A DNA stretch of 36,470 nt from Candidatus Cybelea septentrionalis (GCA_003158175.1 PMHJ01000004.1:15994-52463), one strand, 5' to 3'. Shown: positions 6,549-13,249, counted from the first letter of the stretch. Numbers and translations: made by a program. The notes: generated from the sequence alone by a model not told the origin.

Positions 6549-7409
6549 ATGACTGAAGCGTCACCTGCTAGTTCCCCTGTGTCCAAATCAGCAGCGAACG
6601 ATGTCAATGACCTTCGAAAGTGCGAAGGCTGCAACCTTATGTTCGTTCCTCAGCCTAAGAACCGCCGATACCACGATGAGCCGTGCCGAAAGAAGTCCGA
6701 GAATAAACGGCTACGTGGGCCAAGCTTTACAGAGCAAGTCATCGCGATTAAGGGTCGCAGATGCGGGAAGTGCGACAGTGATTGCGAGGGCAGGCGAACG
6801 GCCTTTTTTTGGGACGGTGACGAAGGGAAAATCGACCGCGCCGTGGTCCTCTGCTCTGGTTGCCTAAAATGGGCGCATGGGAAGAAAAAAGGGCAATTCA
6901 GGGGTTTCGACATCCTCGATGCTTATGCGGAACAGGAAAAGGCCGAGCGCGCATTCTACGCGGAGCAAGGGTGTTGTATTCTGACCGCCGAGGATGCGGG
7001 CGTCATAAATGGTCCGCCTGGGGTGATAAACAAGTCGAATCTCGACGAGGAATCGCGTGAGACGCATCCTAGAGAACTTTTCTGCCGACATTGTGAGAAT
7101 CGTCTTTGCCAAGTCTCGCCGGGCGGCGATGTTATCGCTCTCAACAAACGGGAGGTTATCTGCAAGAACGGCGCAATCGCTTGCACTTGGTGCCGTGAAA
7201 GGGACGGTCGGGAAGTCTGGACCAAAATCTCGGAAGCTCTTCCCGATACCTTTACGCATGGGCCTATTCCCGCCCCTGAGCGCCTTCTCAAGGTCGAGCG
7301 CATTCCACTAAACGGTAGGACCCTCGCTGAGATGCTGCACGACCTGGGAATCGCGAAGCTAACGGGACAAATCCCCCCTCACTCTACCGTGTATTTAGAG
7401 GGGACCTAA
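6549..7409 (+). CDS. Cysteine-rich zinc-binding protein of unknown family
   Basis: The product is 286 residues. At least three putative zinc modules are visible: C25-x2-C28 with H42 and C46; C72-x2-C75-x3-C79 with C102-x2-C105 and H110; and C179-x2-C182-x4-C187 with C205, C212 and C215. The first module resembles the N-terminal cluster of the HNH protein at 10740. The region between (AYAEQEKAERAFYAEQG) is helical. The C-terminal 60 residues have no cysteines. Zinc ribbons of this kind usually bind nucleic acid, so a DNA- or RNA-binding role in the element is likely. No named family is recognised. The start is supported by GAGGT 7 nt upstream. Confidence 0.65.
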   Translation: MTEASPASSPVSKSAANDVNDLRKCEGCNLMFVPQPKNRRYHDEPCRKKSENKRLRGPSFTEQVIAIKGRRCGKCDSDCEGRRTAFFWDGDEGKIDRAVVLCSGCLKWAHGKKKGQFRGFDILDAYAEQEKAERAFYAEQGCCILTAEDAGVINGPPGVINKSNLDEESRETHPRELFCRHCENRLCQVSPGGDVIALNKREVICKNGAIACTWCRERDGREVWTKISEALPDTFTHGPIPAPERLLKVERIPLNGRTLAEMLHDLGIAKLTGQIPPHSTVYLEGT

Positions 7410-7522
7410 GTGTTTCGAAACCCTTTGCGAGCGTCATTTCGGCGCTCTAACCATTTCTTCAGGTAGGCCGTCCGACCGTCGCATCAGGCGCGCGCCTCTT
7501 TCTTTCCTTTACAGGAGTCCCT

Positions 7523-7822
7523 ATGATTTCGATTAGTTTAAGCCGCGCCGAGTTTGCGGCCGTCGAGCTTCCTTGCAGCGATGCCGTCACGAGCCTAACA
7601 CTCAGCGCGAGCGGGAAGGTCGAAGCTGACGTGCAGGCTTCGCAGTGTGGCCTCACTTGGGCGAGCCCCTGTGCCAGTGCGCGGCTCGACAGGGAGGAGC
7701 GGACGTTGCTTTTCACCGTACCGCAAGGCACTCGCAAAATCAGGGTCCTACTGCGCTGCAGTACCAGTCGGTCAGCGAATGTTAAGATTCAGGACCTTGC
7801 AAGCGCGGTCGCCGAGGTATAG
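7523..7822 (+). CDS. Small beta-rich protein of unknown function
   Basis: The product is 99 residues with a strong ribosome site (CAGGAGT, 7 nt before the ATG). The sequence alternates hydrophobic and polar residues as in beta-sandwich proteins (TSLTLSASGKVEADVQASQC, RTLLFTVPQGTRKIRVLLRC). Three cysteines are present. It precedes the interrupted beta-rich gene at 7941 by 118 bp. Small adjacent beta proteins are seen as decoration or minor structural proteins in small viruses, which makes that a weak hypothesis here. Confidence 0.55.
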   Translation: MISISLSRAEFAAVELPCSDAVTSLTLSASGKVEADVQASQCGLTWASPCASARLDREERTLLFTVPQGTRKIRVLLRCSTSRSANVKIQDLASAVAEV

Positions 7823-7940
7823 TCGAGAACACAAGTTTCGCGCAGCGACATCGAGCGCGGGACCGTCGCCGGTCATGCGACGGAGGCGGGGCGGTGCGCT
7901 TCACATCGCTCCCGCATCACAACTTTTCCAAGGAGGCCGA

Positions 7941-8135
7941 ATGGCCGTTCAAGTCTATAGCGGTACCGTGAACAACGGAACTACCGTCAGCACCGGCATT
8001 GTTCAAGCCCTCCCGGCCGAGAACAAGTCGCTCGGCGTAAGTATTCTTTCAACGTATCAAGCAACAGCCGGAACGACCGGCGTACAACTGTTCGCAGGCG
8101 TCTCCATCGACGGCGGCGTTACCTACAGCGATTAA
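7941..8135 (+). CDS. Small beta-rich protein ended by an early in-frame TAA
   Basis: The product is 64 residues. A perfect AAGGAGG ends 4 nt before the ATG and sets the start; longer in-frame upstream reading is not needed. The composition is Thr-, Gly-, Val- and Ser-rich (YSGTVNNGTTVSTGIVQALP, then VQLFAGVSIDGGVTYSD), as in secreted or virion beta proteins. The reading frame continues past the TAA for 56 further codons of similar character (see the next entry), so this may be a truncated form of a 121-residue protein. Family unknown. Confidence 0.6.
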   Translation: MAVQVYSGTVNNGTTVSTGIVQALPAENKSLGVSILSTYQATAGTTGVQLFAGVSIDGGVTYSD

Positions 8136-8306
8136 GCTGACCTCGTGACAACTGCTCCGACGCCAAGCTCGGGGTCGCCGGTTTCGTCTCAGGCATTTGC
8201 CGCTCTCGACGCATACAAGAATGCGACGCACCTACAGTTCGCGCTCGCCAATCTCGACGGCACTAACAATGCGGCCGTCACACTGACCTTCAGAGCGGCG
8301 GCATAA
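8136..8306 (+). other. In-frame continuation after the TAA of the 7941 gene
   Basis: Directly after the TAA at 8133-8135 the same frame stays open for 56 codons to TAA at 8304-8306. It reads ADLVTTAPTPSSGSPV ... LQFALANLDGTNNAAVTLTF. The style is the same Thr/Ala-rich beta type as the upstream part. There is no plausible independent start with a ribosome site. A nonsense mutation or stop-codon readthrough would explain it. Confidence 0.55.
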
Positions 8307-8310
8307 TAAA

Positions 8311-8594
8311 GGGTTCGCTTCGATTATGTCTCCGTCGAAGCGACAGAATCCCTCTCGCGGTTTTAGATGGGGGCGTTCACCTTTAAGGTATCGTCGGGTT
8401 ATACTCTTTCACCCGACGTAGGCCTTGGCGGAGTTTCAGTCCTCTGTCAAGGTCCGAACAAGCATCGCTTGAGTCAACGGAAGCGGCTTGCGATGCGAGG
8501 CGCTGGGCGGCCGGAGTTCGATTTCCTTCGGTCGCCCCACCTGACCCGTATACGGTAACAATGCACGAGCGTCGGCTCGTTGCTTTTTATTTTT
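8311..8594 (+). ncRNA. Candidate structured noncoding RNA with four hairpins and a terminator
   Basis: This stretch has no convincing gene but holds successive hairpins. The first is a perfect 9-bp stem, TCGCTTCGA (8315-8323) with TCGAAGCGA (8335-8343). The second is an 8-bp stem, CGTCGGGT (8392-8399) with ACCCGACG (8411-8418). The third is a 7-bp stem, GCATCGC (8462-8468) with GCGATGC (8490-8496). The fourth is a 12-bp stem with two G-U pairs, 8505-8516 with 8526-8537, closed by a 9-nt loop. An intrinsic terminator follows at 8565-8594. A structured small RNA or a long structured 3' region of the upstream mRNA are both possible. A weak 63-codon frame at 8367 lacks a ribosome site. Confidence 0.5.
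8565..8594 (+). terminator. Strong intrinsic terminator
   Basis: ACGAGC GTCG GCTCGT (8565-8580) forms a perfect stem with a tetraloop, followed by TGCTTTTTATTTTT. It ends transcription of the structured region just before the gene at 8650. Confidence 0.8.
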
Positions 8595-8649
8595 GACCTT
8601 CACACGATGAATCGTGCAATACATCACAGTTCAACTAAGGACGTTTTAA

Positions 8650-8946
8650 ATGGAAACACAAACACAGACGCTGACGCTTTTCAAGTGTCTACTGAAATGC
8701 GTCGAAAGTTCAGAATATCGAATCGCGGAGGCTCTCCAGGTATCCCCGGCTTCCTTGTCACGGCACTCACAGGGGCTTCTCCGCAAGCCTTCGGTCCTCC
8801 GACGCGCTACGGAGTTCTTCAATAACTTGCTCCCCGATGACGCTATGGTTGACGCGGACCTACTCGTTGGGACGCCTATTACTGCTCGGGACCTGGTTAG
8901 GCTTGCCCGCGCCCTCCGCGTCGAAGTCGCGAAAGGCAGCAAGTAA
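8650..8946 (+). CDS. Small helical, possibly DNA-binding protein
   Basis: The product is 98 residues with AAGGA about 8 nt before the ATG. After a helical N-terminus (LFKCLLKCVESSEYRIAEAL) comes a turn, VSPASLSRHSQ, that fits a helix-turn-helix recognition unit. The rest is helical with a basic tail (RALRVEVAKGSK). It begins a tightly spaced pair with the gene at 8949, 2 nt apart. A regulator is the best guess; no family is recognised. Confidence 0.55.
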   Translation: METQTQTLTLFKCLLKCVESSEYRIAEALQVSPASLSRHSQGLLRKPSVLRRATEFFNNLLPDDAMVDADLLVGTPITARDLVRLARALRVEVAKGSK

Positions 8947-8948
8947 AA

Positions 8949-9572
8949 ATGAAAGAGCAACTCCTTACGCGCGCCGAATGCCTCGGAGCCTGCAAGCGAT
9001 TCGTCGGCTTAGGCTTGCAATATAGCCTGCAGCCCGTTCTGAGTTCCCCGTACTCCGGCACGACGTGGCGTTCGAAAGTGGAAGTTGAGACGGACCAACT
9101 CAGTGACATGTACAACGTTGGCGTTCGCGGCGGCGAGTCTCCCGGTGGAAGCCTTACCGCGTTCGGAATCCGCGTCGAGGACGACGACAACATGCAAATC
9201 CCGCTTCGTGACATGCCCGTCTACCAGTTCCTCCGCGACTTCGGTACGCTTCACTTCGAAGCCAGTAGTGTGGCGACGTTCGTTTTCAAATGTGACCGCT
9301 TCATAAGCATAAGCGAGCACCGTGACTACCGCGAACGCATTTTTCCATCTCCCTTGACCGGCGCTACGTTGGTGTGCGAGTCGGGCTGGGTTGGATGGGG
9401 TGTAATGTACGATGCGCGTGGACGCTCTGCCAGCGTAGTATGTGAAGGCGCGAAACCTCTTAACGTCAGGGACTTCCCTGTCCTCATGGATGCACTGCGG
9501 AAGACGGGTCGCTTTCGTGTGTCAGTGAGTGACGCCTACGTTGGCGAGATAACCGGCCCGCCACTCCTGTAA
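8949..9572 (+). CDS. Unknown protein of the element
   Basis: The product is 207 residues, soluble, with mixed alpha/beta character. Notable segments are an N-terminal cysteine-containing helix (RAECLGACKRFVGLG), an acidic turn (VEDDDNMQIPL) and a strand-rich region around TGATLVCESGWVGWGV. There is no signal peptide or membrane segment. The start follows the previous stop by 2 nt, indicating translational coupling with the gene at 8650. I recognise no family, and no catalytic motif stands out. Confidence 0.6.
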   Translation: MKEQLLTRAECLGACKRFVGLGLQYSLQPVLSSPYSGTTWRSKVEVETDQLSDMYNVGVRGGESPGGSLTAFGIRVEDDDNMQIPLRDMPVYQFLRDFGTLHFEASSVATFVFKCDRFISISEHRDYRERIFPSPLTGATLVCESGWVGWGVMYDARGRSASVVCEGAKPLNVRDFPVLMDALRKTGRFRVSVSDAYVGEITGPPLL

Positions 9573-9584
9573 ACCGGGGTTGAC

Positions 9585-9659
9585 ATGACAGACGCGCGAC
9601 GGTTCGACTACCGACTAAAAACTGCCAGAGGTGGCATTATAGGCCGCCTGACCCTTTAA
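9585..9659 (+). CDS. Possible 24-residue microprotein
   Basis: An ATG at 9585 is preceded by GGGGT at 4 nt and opens a 24-codon frame (MTDARRFDYRLKTARGGIIG ...). It fills the gap between two closely packed genes and is strongly basic. Its reality rests only on the ribosome site and position. Confidence 0.3.
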   Translation: MTDARRFDYRLKTARGGIIGRLTL

Positions 9660-9667
9660 GGAACTCT

Positions 9668-10084
9668 ATGCCTAAACCGAATCCATCGGTGCTGTTAAAG
9701 CGCCTCCGTATACTATTGTCCGAGCGCAGGGCTCTACGGCCGTTGCTCGCTCGTTACCAAACGCCCCTCTCCTTGCGGCAGTTTAATGATGCGCGGAAGG
9801 GCCTCGAACGAGAAGTCGCGGCAATCGTCGCGGCCGGTCTAGACTTCAACGAGGAAGAGCGTCGCTATAGCATTCCGCAGGCGCAGCATCTCACCGAAGC
9901 CGCTTACAACCTGCGAGGGGCGTTTGCCCGACCAGAACTTCAGGATAACCCGTCTCAAGCATGGGAGTGTGGCTCGCCCGTGCCGGGCGTCCTGACCACT
10001 AACTGGCATCCGGCCGTAAAGCAACGTCTCCTAGATTTAGTCGGACCGGCTGAGTTTACACTCGAACGGATGCTGACCGCATGA
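9668..10084 (+). CDS. Unknown basic helical protein
   Basis: The product is 138 residues with AAGGAACTCT before the ATG. The N-terminal half is arginine- and leucine-rich (LLKRLRILLSERRALRPLLA) and helical, with a second helix QFNDARKGLEREVAAIVAAG. The C-terminal part contains a single tryptophan-cysteine segment (AWECGSPVPG). It could bind nucleic acid through its basic helices. The stop overlaps a short cysteine-containing frame at 10081 by ATGA. No family recognised. Confidence 0.55.
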   Translation: MPKPNPSVLLKRLRILLSERRALRPLLARYQTPLSLRQFNDARKGLEREVAAIVAAGLDFNEEERRYSIPQAQHLTEAAYNLRGAFARPELQDNPSQAWECGSPVPGVLTTNWHPAVKQRLLDLVGPAEFTLERMLTA

Positions 10085-10137
10085 GCGTAAGCAAACCCAA
10101 ACACTGTGTCAGGTGCGGATGTTCGCAACGGCGATGA
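10081..10137 (+). CDS. Very short Cys-rich frame, interrupted by TGA
   Basis: An ATG overlapping the previous stop (ATGA) opens an 18-residue peptide with CVRCGC. After the TGA the frame continues for another 20 codons (CRMRPPFEMQDHRVTIFHGT) to a TAA at 10198. The combined reading resembles a small zinc knuckle. It may be a decayed gene, or chance. Confidence 0.25.
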   Translation: MSVSKPKHCVRCGCSQRR

Positions 10138-10250
10138 TGTAGGATGCGTCCTCCATTTGAAATGCAAGACCACCGAGTCACGATTTTTCACGGAACGTAA
10201 GACACGCACAAAAGTTCGAATCCTAGCCACTCACGAGGTCAAGAACCGAG

Positions 10251-10658
10251 ATGAATAAACCTACTACACCCGGTGCTGCCGCCGCAGAGATACAACGACA
10301 GTACGAAAGCGCAGCAGAGATTGAACGACAGAATACCCAACGAAGGGCAAAGGAAGTTCGCAGGCAACTGCAACGTGACCGAGCGACCATTAACGCGGCG
10401 AAGCTCAATAGTCCGAATGCGGCTGAGGCGAACGCAGCGGTCGCAACGATAAGCAAGACGGTCCTTCGGGGAACGGGCCTCAGTGTGTCTGACATAACTT
10501 CCCCCGAGACGCTGGCGCGCGTTACGTCGGCCGTGCTCAAAGACCCGACGACCATAGACCTCGGCGTGAAGCGCGTTCTCGACCTGAAGGTTTCTAGTGC
10601 CGATGCCAAGTCGATTCCTGCGCCGGTCCTTCAAAGATTGATAAAGCTCGCTAAGTAG
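10251..10658 (+). CDS. Unknown helical protein
   Basis: The product is 135 residues, almost entirely alpha-helical. Residues 8-50 are a charged, heptad-like coil (AAEIQRQYESAAEIERQNTQ ... VRRQLQRDRA), consistent with a coiled coil. The C-terminal half (LARVTSAVLKDPTTIDLGVK) is more globular. There is no signal peptide. The gene is followed by a conserved hairpin repeat at 10664. A scaffold or a structural role would fit the coil, but this is inference. Confidence 0.55.
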   Translation: MNKPTTPGAAAAEIQRQYESAAEIERQNTQRRAKEVRRQLQRDRATINAAKLNSPNAAEANAAVATISKTVLRGTGLSVSDITSPETLARVTSAVLKDPTTIDLGVKRVLDLKVSSADAKSIPAPVLQRLIKLAK

Positions 10659-10663
10659 TCGAG

Positions 10664-10722
10664 CAGACCCCACCGGAAGACCCTTGCACAGGTTGCGAGG
10701 ACGACGCCGCCCGTCAGCGCGG
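10664..10722 (+). repeat. Intergenic hairpin repeat, copy A
   Basis: This is a roughly 59-bp unit found again at 11394. It contains the stem CCTTGCA / TGCGAGG (10682-10688 with 10694-10700, one G-U pair) around the loop CAGGT. It lies a few bases after a stop codon and before the next gene. Confidence 0.5.
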
Positions 10723-10739
10723 CTGTTAGCCAGGAAACC

Positions 10740-11213
10740 TTGATAACAGAGCGTCGCTGCTCTTACAGGCAGTGCGGCAAAGCCATTCCCACGTCGCGAC
10801 CACGAAGCCGTTACTGCACGAAACAATGTAACGACCGTGAGTACTACAGAGCTAACCGCAGCAGGCTCAACGCAAGGATGCGCGACTACGGAGCCAAGAA
10901 CCGCAAGCGTAAGCGCAGCTACGACGCCGCTCGCTACGCGCAATGGAAGAAGCGGTTGACCCGTCTGAAGGTGAGCGGTTGCGTAACGTGCGGGAAGAAA
11001 TATCCGCCGCGTCTACGACACTTGCTCGACTTCGACCATTCACCGGACCTTGTGAAACGATTTGGAGCGAAGCGGTTCAACATCGCCGCTGGAGCTATGC
11101 GCTCGAACCGAGCCGTCGCGCTTGAGCTTAGGAAGTGTCGCTTACGTTGTAAGTCTTGCCATCAGGGCGTAACCAGAGCGCGGCGGAAACGACAAGCAAA
11201 GAAGGCCGCGTAG
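10740..11213 (+). CDS. HNH-family endonuclease with N-terminal zinc cluster
   Basis: The product is 157 residues from a TTG start, with AGGA 4 nt upstream. Residues 7-30 hold a C-x4-C ... C-x3-C cluster (C7, C12, C26, C30), followed by a highly basic linker. The C-terminal half matches the HNH nuclease layout: C81-x2-C84 (CVTCGKKYPP), the DFDH block (D97-H100), and C133, C137-x2-C140-H141 (CRLRCKSCHQ). H100 and H141 are the expected catalytic pair, and the four cysteines bind a structural zinc. Such proteins nick or cut DNA during homing, packaging or restriction. The basic linker would hold DNA. Its place near the recombinase suggests a role in mobility. Confidence 0.75.
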   Translation: MITERRCSYRQCGKAIPTSRPRSRYCTKQCNDREYYRANRSRLNARMRDYGAKNRKRKRSYDAARYAQWKKRLTRLKVSGCVTCGKKYPPRLRHLLDFDHSPDLVKRFGAKRFNIAAGAMRSNRAVALELRKCRLRCKSCHQGVTRARRKRQAKKAA

Positions 11214-11221
11214 CGACACTC

Positions 11222-11383
11222 ATGTCAACACCAAGCTCGCGGTCAAAGCGTAACGTCAGGCCGCGTCAGGCCGCGTCGGAGGCCACGCATCGGGCCGCAC
11301 ACGACGAGCTAAGGCAAGAGCAATGGAGGCAGTCTGAAGCCCACTTCCCCGGTTTCGTTGAACGATTGAAGAAGGTCGTCTAG
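11222..11383 (+). CDS. Small basic hypothetical protein
   Basis: The product is 53 residues, 8 bp after the HNH gene. It starts with a disordered basic segment (SSRSKRNVRPRQAASEA) and ends in an amphipathic helix (FPGFVERLKKVV). No strong ribosome site is visible. It is followed by the second copy of the hairpin repeat. Function unknown. Confidence 0.45.
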   Translation: MSTPSSRSKRNVRPRQAASEATHRAAHDELRQEQWRQSEAHFPGFVERLKKVV

Positions 11384-11393
11384 GCAGACGAGC

Positions 11394-11453
11394 CAGACCC
11401 TAACCAGAGGAACCTCACACAGGATGTGAGGCCGTCGTCGCCCGGTTGCGCGA
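11394..11453 (+). repeat. Intergenic hairpin repeat, copy B
   Basis: This is the partner of the unit at 10664, with about 70 percent identity by eye. Here the stem is perfect: CCTCACA (11413-11419) with TGTGAGG (11425-11431), loop CAGGA. Stem bases differ from copy A in a mostly compensatory way. Confidence 0.5.
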
Positions 11454-11468
11454 TAAGGTACAAATCAC

Positions 11469-11720
11469 TTGAAGAAAGTTAGTGTCCCGCTGACGTGGGA
11501 AACCGCACCTAGCGTTCTGACCGCTGAAGAAGCCGCAGCACTCGTTCGAATCCCGAGGAGTGCCTTTTACGGAGCCATAAAAGCAGGGCTCGTTCCGCAT
11601 CACAACTTCGGTTCACGCCTCATTCGAATCGACAAGACAGCCCTGCAGCAGGTCTTTGGCGTGAAGCTGGAGCATAGGCCCGTAACCGCCGCCTTCAGCC
11701 ATACTGGAGGCGTACAATAG
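11469..11720 (+). CDS. Excisionase-like HTH protein
   Basis: The product is 83 residues from a TTG start. The segment VLTAEEAAALVRIPRSAFYG (residues 17-36) followed by AIKAGLVPHHNFGSRLIRID is the standard MerR-like 'helix_turn_helix_17' layout of excisionases and recombination directionality factors: helix, turn, recognition helix, then a wing ending in an arginine-rich strand. It ends 1 bp before the integrase gene and is surely co-transcribed with it. Its expected role is to bind att arm sites and steer the recombinase toward excision, or to repress the integrase. Confidence 0.75.
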   Translation: MKKVSVPLTWETAPSVLTAEEAAALVRIPRSAFYGAIKAGLVPHHNFGSRLIRIDKTALQQVFGVKLEHRPVTAAFSHTGGVQ

Positions 11721-11721
11721 A

Positions 11722-12876
11722 ATGACAGGACATATAGTCCAGCGCGGCAAGGGCGGCGTCTGGTACTTGTACTTTGACGAACCTCGCGAACGCGGGGAGA
11801 AGCGCAAGCAGCAGGGCATTCGTCTTGGAACGATGCCAAAGACCCACGCTCTCGCTAAGATGCGTAAAATACTCCGCAAGGTTGACGAGGGAACCTGGAA
11901 GCCCGAACGCCGCGACATTACCGTTCAGCAACTAGTCACGGCGTGGCTGGACGGCAGTAAGAACCGCTTGGCGACGAACACTCACGTTCGGTACACAGGT
12001 CTAATGACACAGCACGTCATCCCGAGTATCGGCAACATGCCGGTCGTTAAGGTCGAACCTAGACACCTAACGAAAATCATGGATGCGGCACAGGGCGCAG
12101 GATTGGCGAGTCAGACTGTGCTTCACATTCATCGCGCACTTCACACCGCGTTTCAGTACGGCGTTCAAGTTGAGCGAGTCGTGACTGAGAACGTAGTTAG
12201 CCGAATCAAACCTCCGAGAGTAGAGCGGCGTCTTAGCACGTCGATAACCCCCGAACGAGTGAGCGCAATACTTACCGCCGCGCAAGGCAGTCGCCTAGAA
12301 GTTCCGGTCACGCTGGCTGCGCTCACAGGTCTGCGGCGGGGCGAACTACTCGCGCTGAAGTGGGCCTGGGTCAACCTCGACCAAGGTTCGCTCTTCGTCG
12401 CCGAGGCGCTCGAACACACGCGAGGTCACGGCGTTGCGTTCAAGGCACCGAAGTCCCGAACGTCTCGCAGAGTGCTTCCTATCGCGCCGGAGTGCGTGGT
12501 ACTGCTGCGAGCACACAAGGAAGCGCAGGACGCGGTCAAGTCCAATGCGAGCGAAGCGTACCGTGACCTTGACCTCGTGTTCCCGAATCCTGACGGTGCC
12601 CCGTGGCCGCCTGACAGTTTCTCTGTGCAGTTCGGGAAGCTCGCGCGGACTGCGGGCTGTCAAGGCTTCCGGCTCCATGACCTCCGCCATTCGTTCGCAA
12701 CCTTGATGCTTGCTGATAGTGTCAGCATTCGAGAAGTGTCGGACATGCTCGGTCATTCGTCTAAGGCGCTGACGCTCTCCACGTATGCCCATGCCATGCC
12801 AGGAGGCGGTCAGGCAGCCGTGAGCAATCTAGCCCGCACCCTACTCACGACCGGAAAGGTAGCAACCCCGCCGTGA
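11722..12876 (+). CDS. Tyrosine recombinase/integrase (complete)
   Basis: The product is 384 residues. An N-terminal arm-binding domain (GKGGVWYLYFDEP, residues 10-22) and a SAM-like core-binding domain (about 65-165) precede the catalytic domain. The catalytic residues are visible: R205 or R206 in LTGLRRGELL, H319-x2-R322 in HDLRHSFATL, H345 in MLGHSS and the nucleophile Y355 in LSTYAHAM. All are intact, so the enzyme should be active. GGAGG lies 11 nt before the ATG. The gene reads toward the tRNA-Ser 89 bp downstream, which makes this tRNA region the probable right junction of the element. Length and layout match phage-type integrases. Confidence 0.95.
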   Translation: MTGHIVQRGKGGVWYLYFDEPRERGEKRKQQGIRLGTMPKTHALAKMRKILRKVDEGTWKPERRDITVQQLVTAWLDGSKNRLATNTHVRYTGLMTQHVIPSIGNMPVVKVEPRHLTKIMDAAQGAGLASQTVLHIHRALHTAFQYGVQVERVVTENVVSRIKPPRVERRLSTSITPERVSAILTAAQGSRLEVPVTLAALTGLRRGELLALKWAWVNLDQGSLFVAEALEHTRGHGVAFKAPKSRTSRRVLPIAPECVVLLRAHKEAQDAVKSNASEAYRDLDLVFPNPDGAPWPPDSFSVQFGKLARTAGCQGFRLHDLRHSFATLMLADSVSIREVSDMLGHSSKALTLSTYAHAMPGGGQAAVSNLARTLLTTGKVATPP

Positions 12877-12964
12877 ACAAATGGTGAACAAGTCGCCTCG
12901 GAGCCGCCTATCGGGCTGAGGTGACAAGGAGAAAAACCCAGCAAAATAAGGGTTACGGATAGTT

Positions 12965-13054
12965 GGAGAGATGGCCGAGCGGCTGAAGGCGGCGGTTTGC
13001 TAAACCGTTATACGATGTAAAGTCGTATCGAGGGTTCGAATCCCTCTCTCTCCG
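12965..13054 (+). tRNA. tRNA-Ser (GCT)
   Basis: The acceptor stem GGAGAGA pairs with TCTCTCC, with G as discriminator base. The anticodon loop TTGCTAA reads GCT, decoding AGC/AGT. The long variable arm (ATACGATGTAAAGTCGTAT) is typical of class II serine tRNAs. The T-arm GGTTCGAATCC is canonical. CCA is not encoded. It lies just after the integrase gene and marks the element border. Confidence 0.95.
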
Positions 13055-13070
13055 AAGTCCGCCGAGATAT

Positions 13071-13144
13071 GCGGTCGTAGCTCAATTGGATAGAGCAACA
13101 GGCTACGAACTTGTAGGTTGGGGGTTCGAGTCCCTCCGACCGCG
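13071..13144 (+). tRNA. tRNA-Arg (ACG)
   Basis: The acceptor GCGGTCG pairs with CGACCGC. The anticodon loop CTACGAA gives ACG, which needs A-to-I editing at the wobble base to read CGU, CGC and CGA. The editing enzyme TadA is encoded nearby at 14973. CCA is not encoded. Confidence 0.95.
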
Positions 13145-13153
13145 ATTCTCGAG

Positions 13154-13191
13154 AAGCAGCCACGGTTTGCAGCGGCTGCTTTCGTGTTTTT
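13154..13191 (+). terminator. Intrinsic terminator after the tRNA pair
   Basis: AAGCAGCC (13154-13161) pairs with GGCTGCTT (13174-13181), and TTCGTGTTTTT follows. It lies 9 bp after tRNA-Arg. Confidence 0.75.
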
Positions 13192-13249
13192 GGAGGTTGG
13201 ACAATGCCCGGCACTCTATCGGAATGACAGGATAGTTCGACGCCTTATC

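Noticed and set aside
8367..8558. 63-codon frame in the hairpin region
   Set aside because: There is no ribosome site, its composition is atypical, and it is fully covered by strong hairpins.
8133..10137. Stop-codon reassignment in the element
   Set aside because: The interrupted frames use different stops (TAA and TGA), and all other genes end normally with TAA, TAG or TGA.
11394..11453. CsrA binding site in the CAGGA hairpin loop
   Set aside because: The GGA in the loop is suggestive, but copy A has GGT, so a conserved CsrA site is not supported.
13118..13249. N-terminal extension of the lipoprotein at 13250
   Set aside because: It would start inside tRNA-Arg and cross the terminator; the signal peptide begins later.
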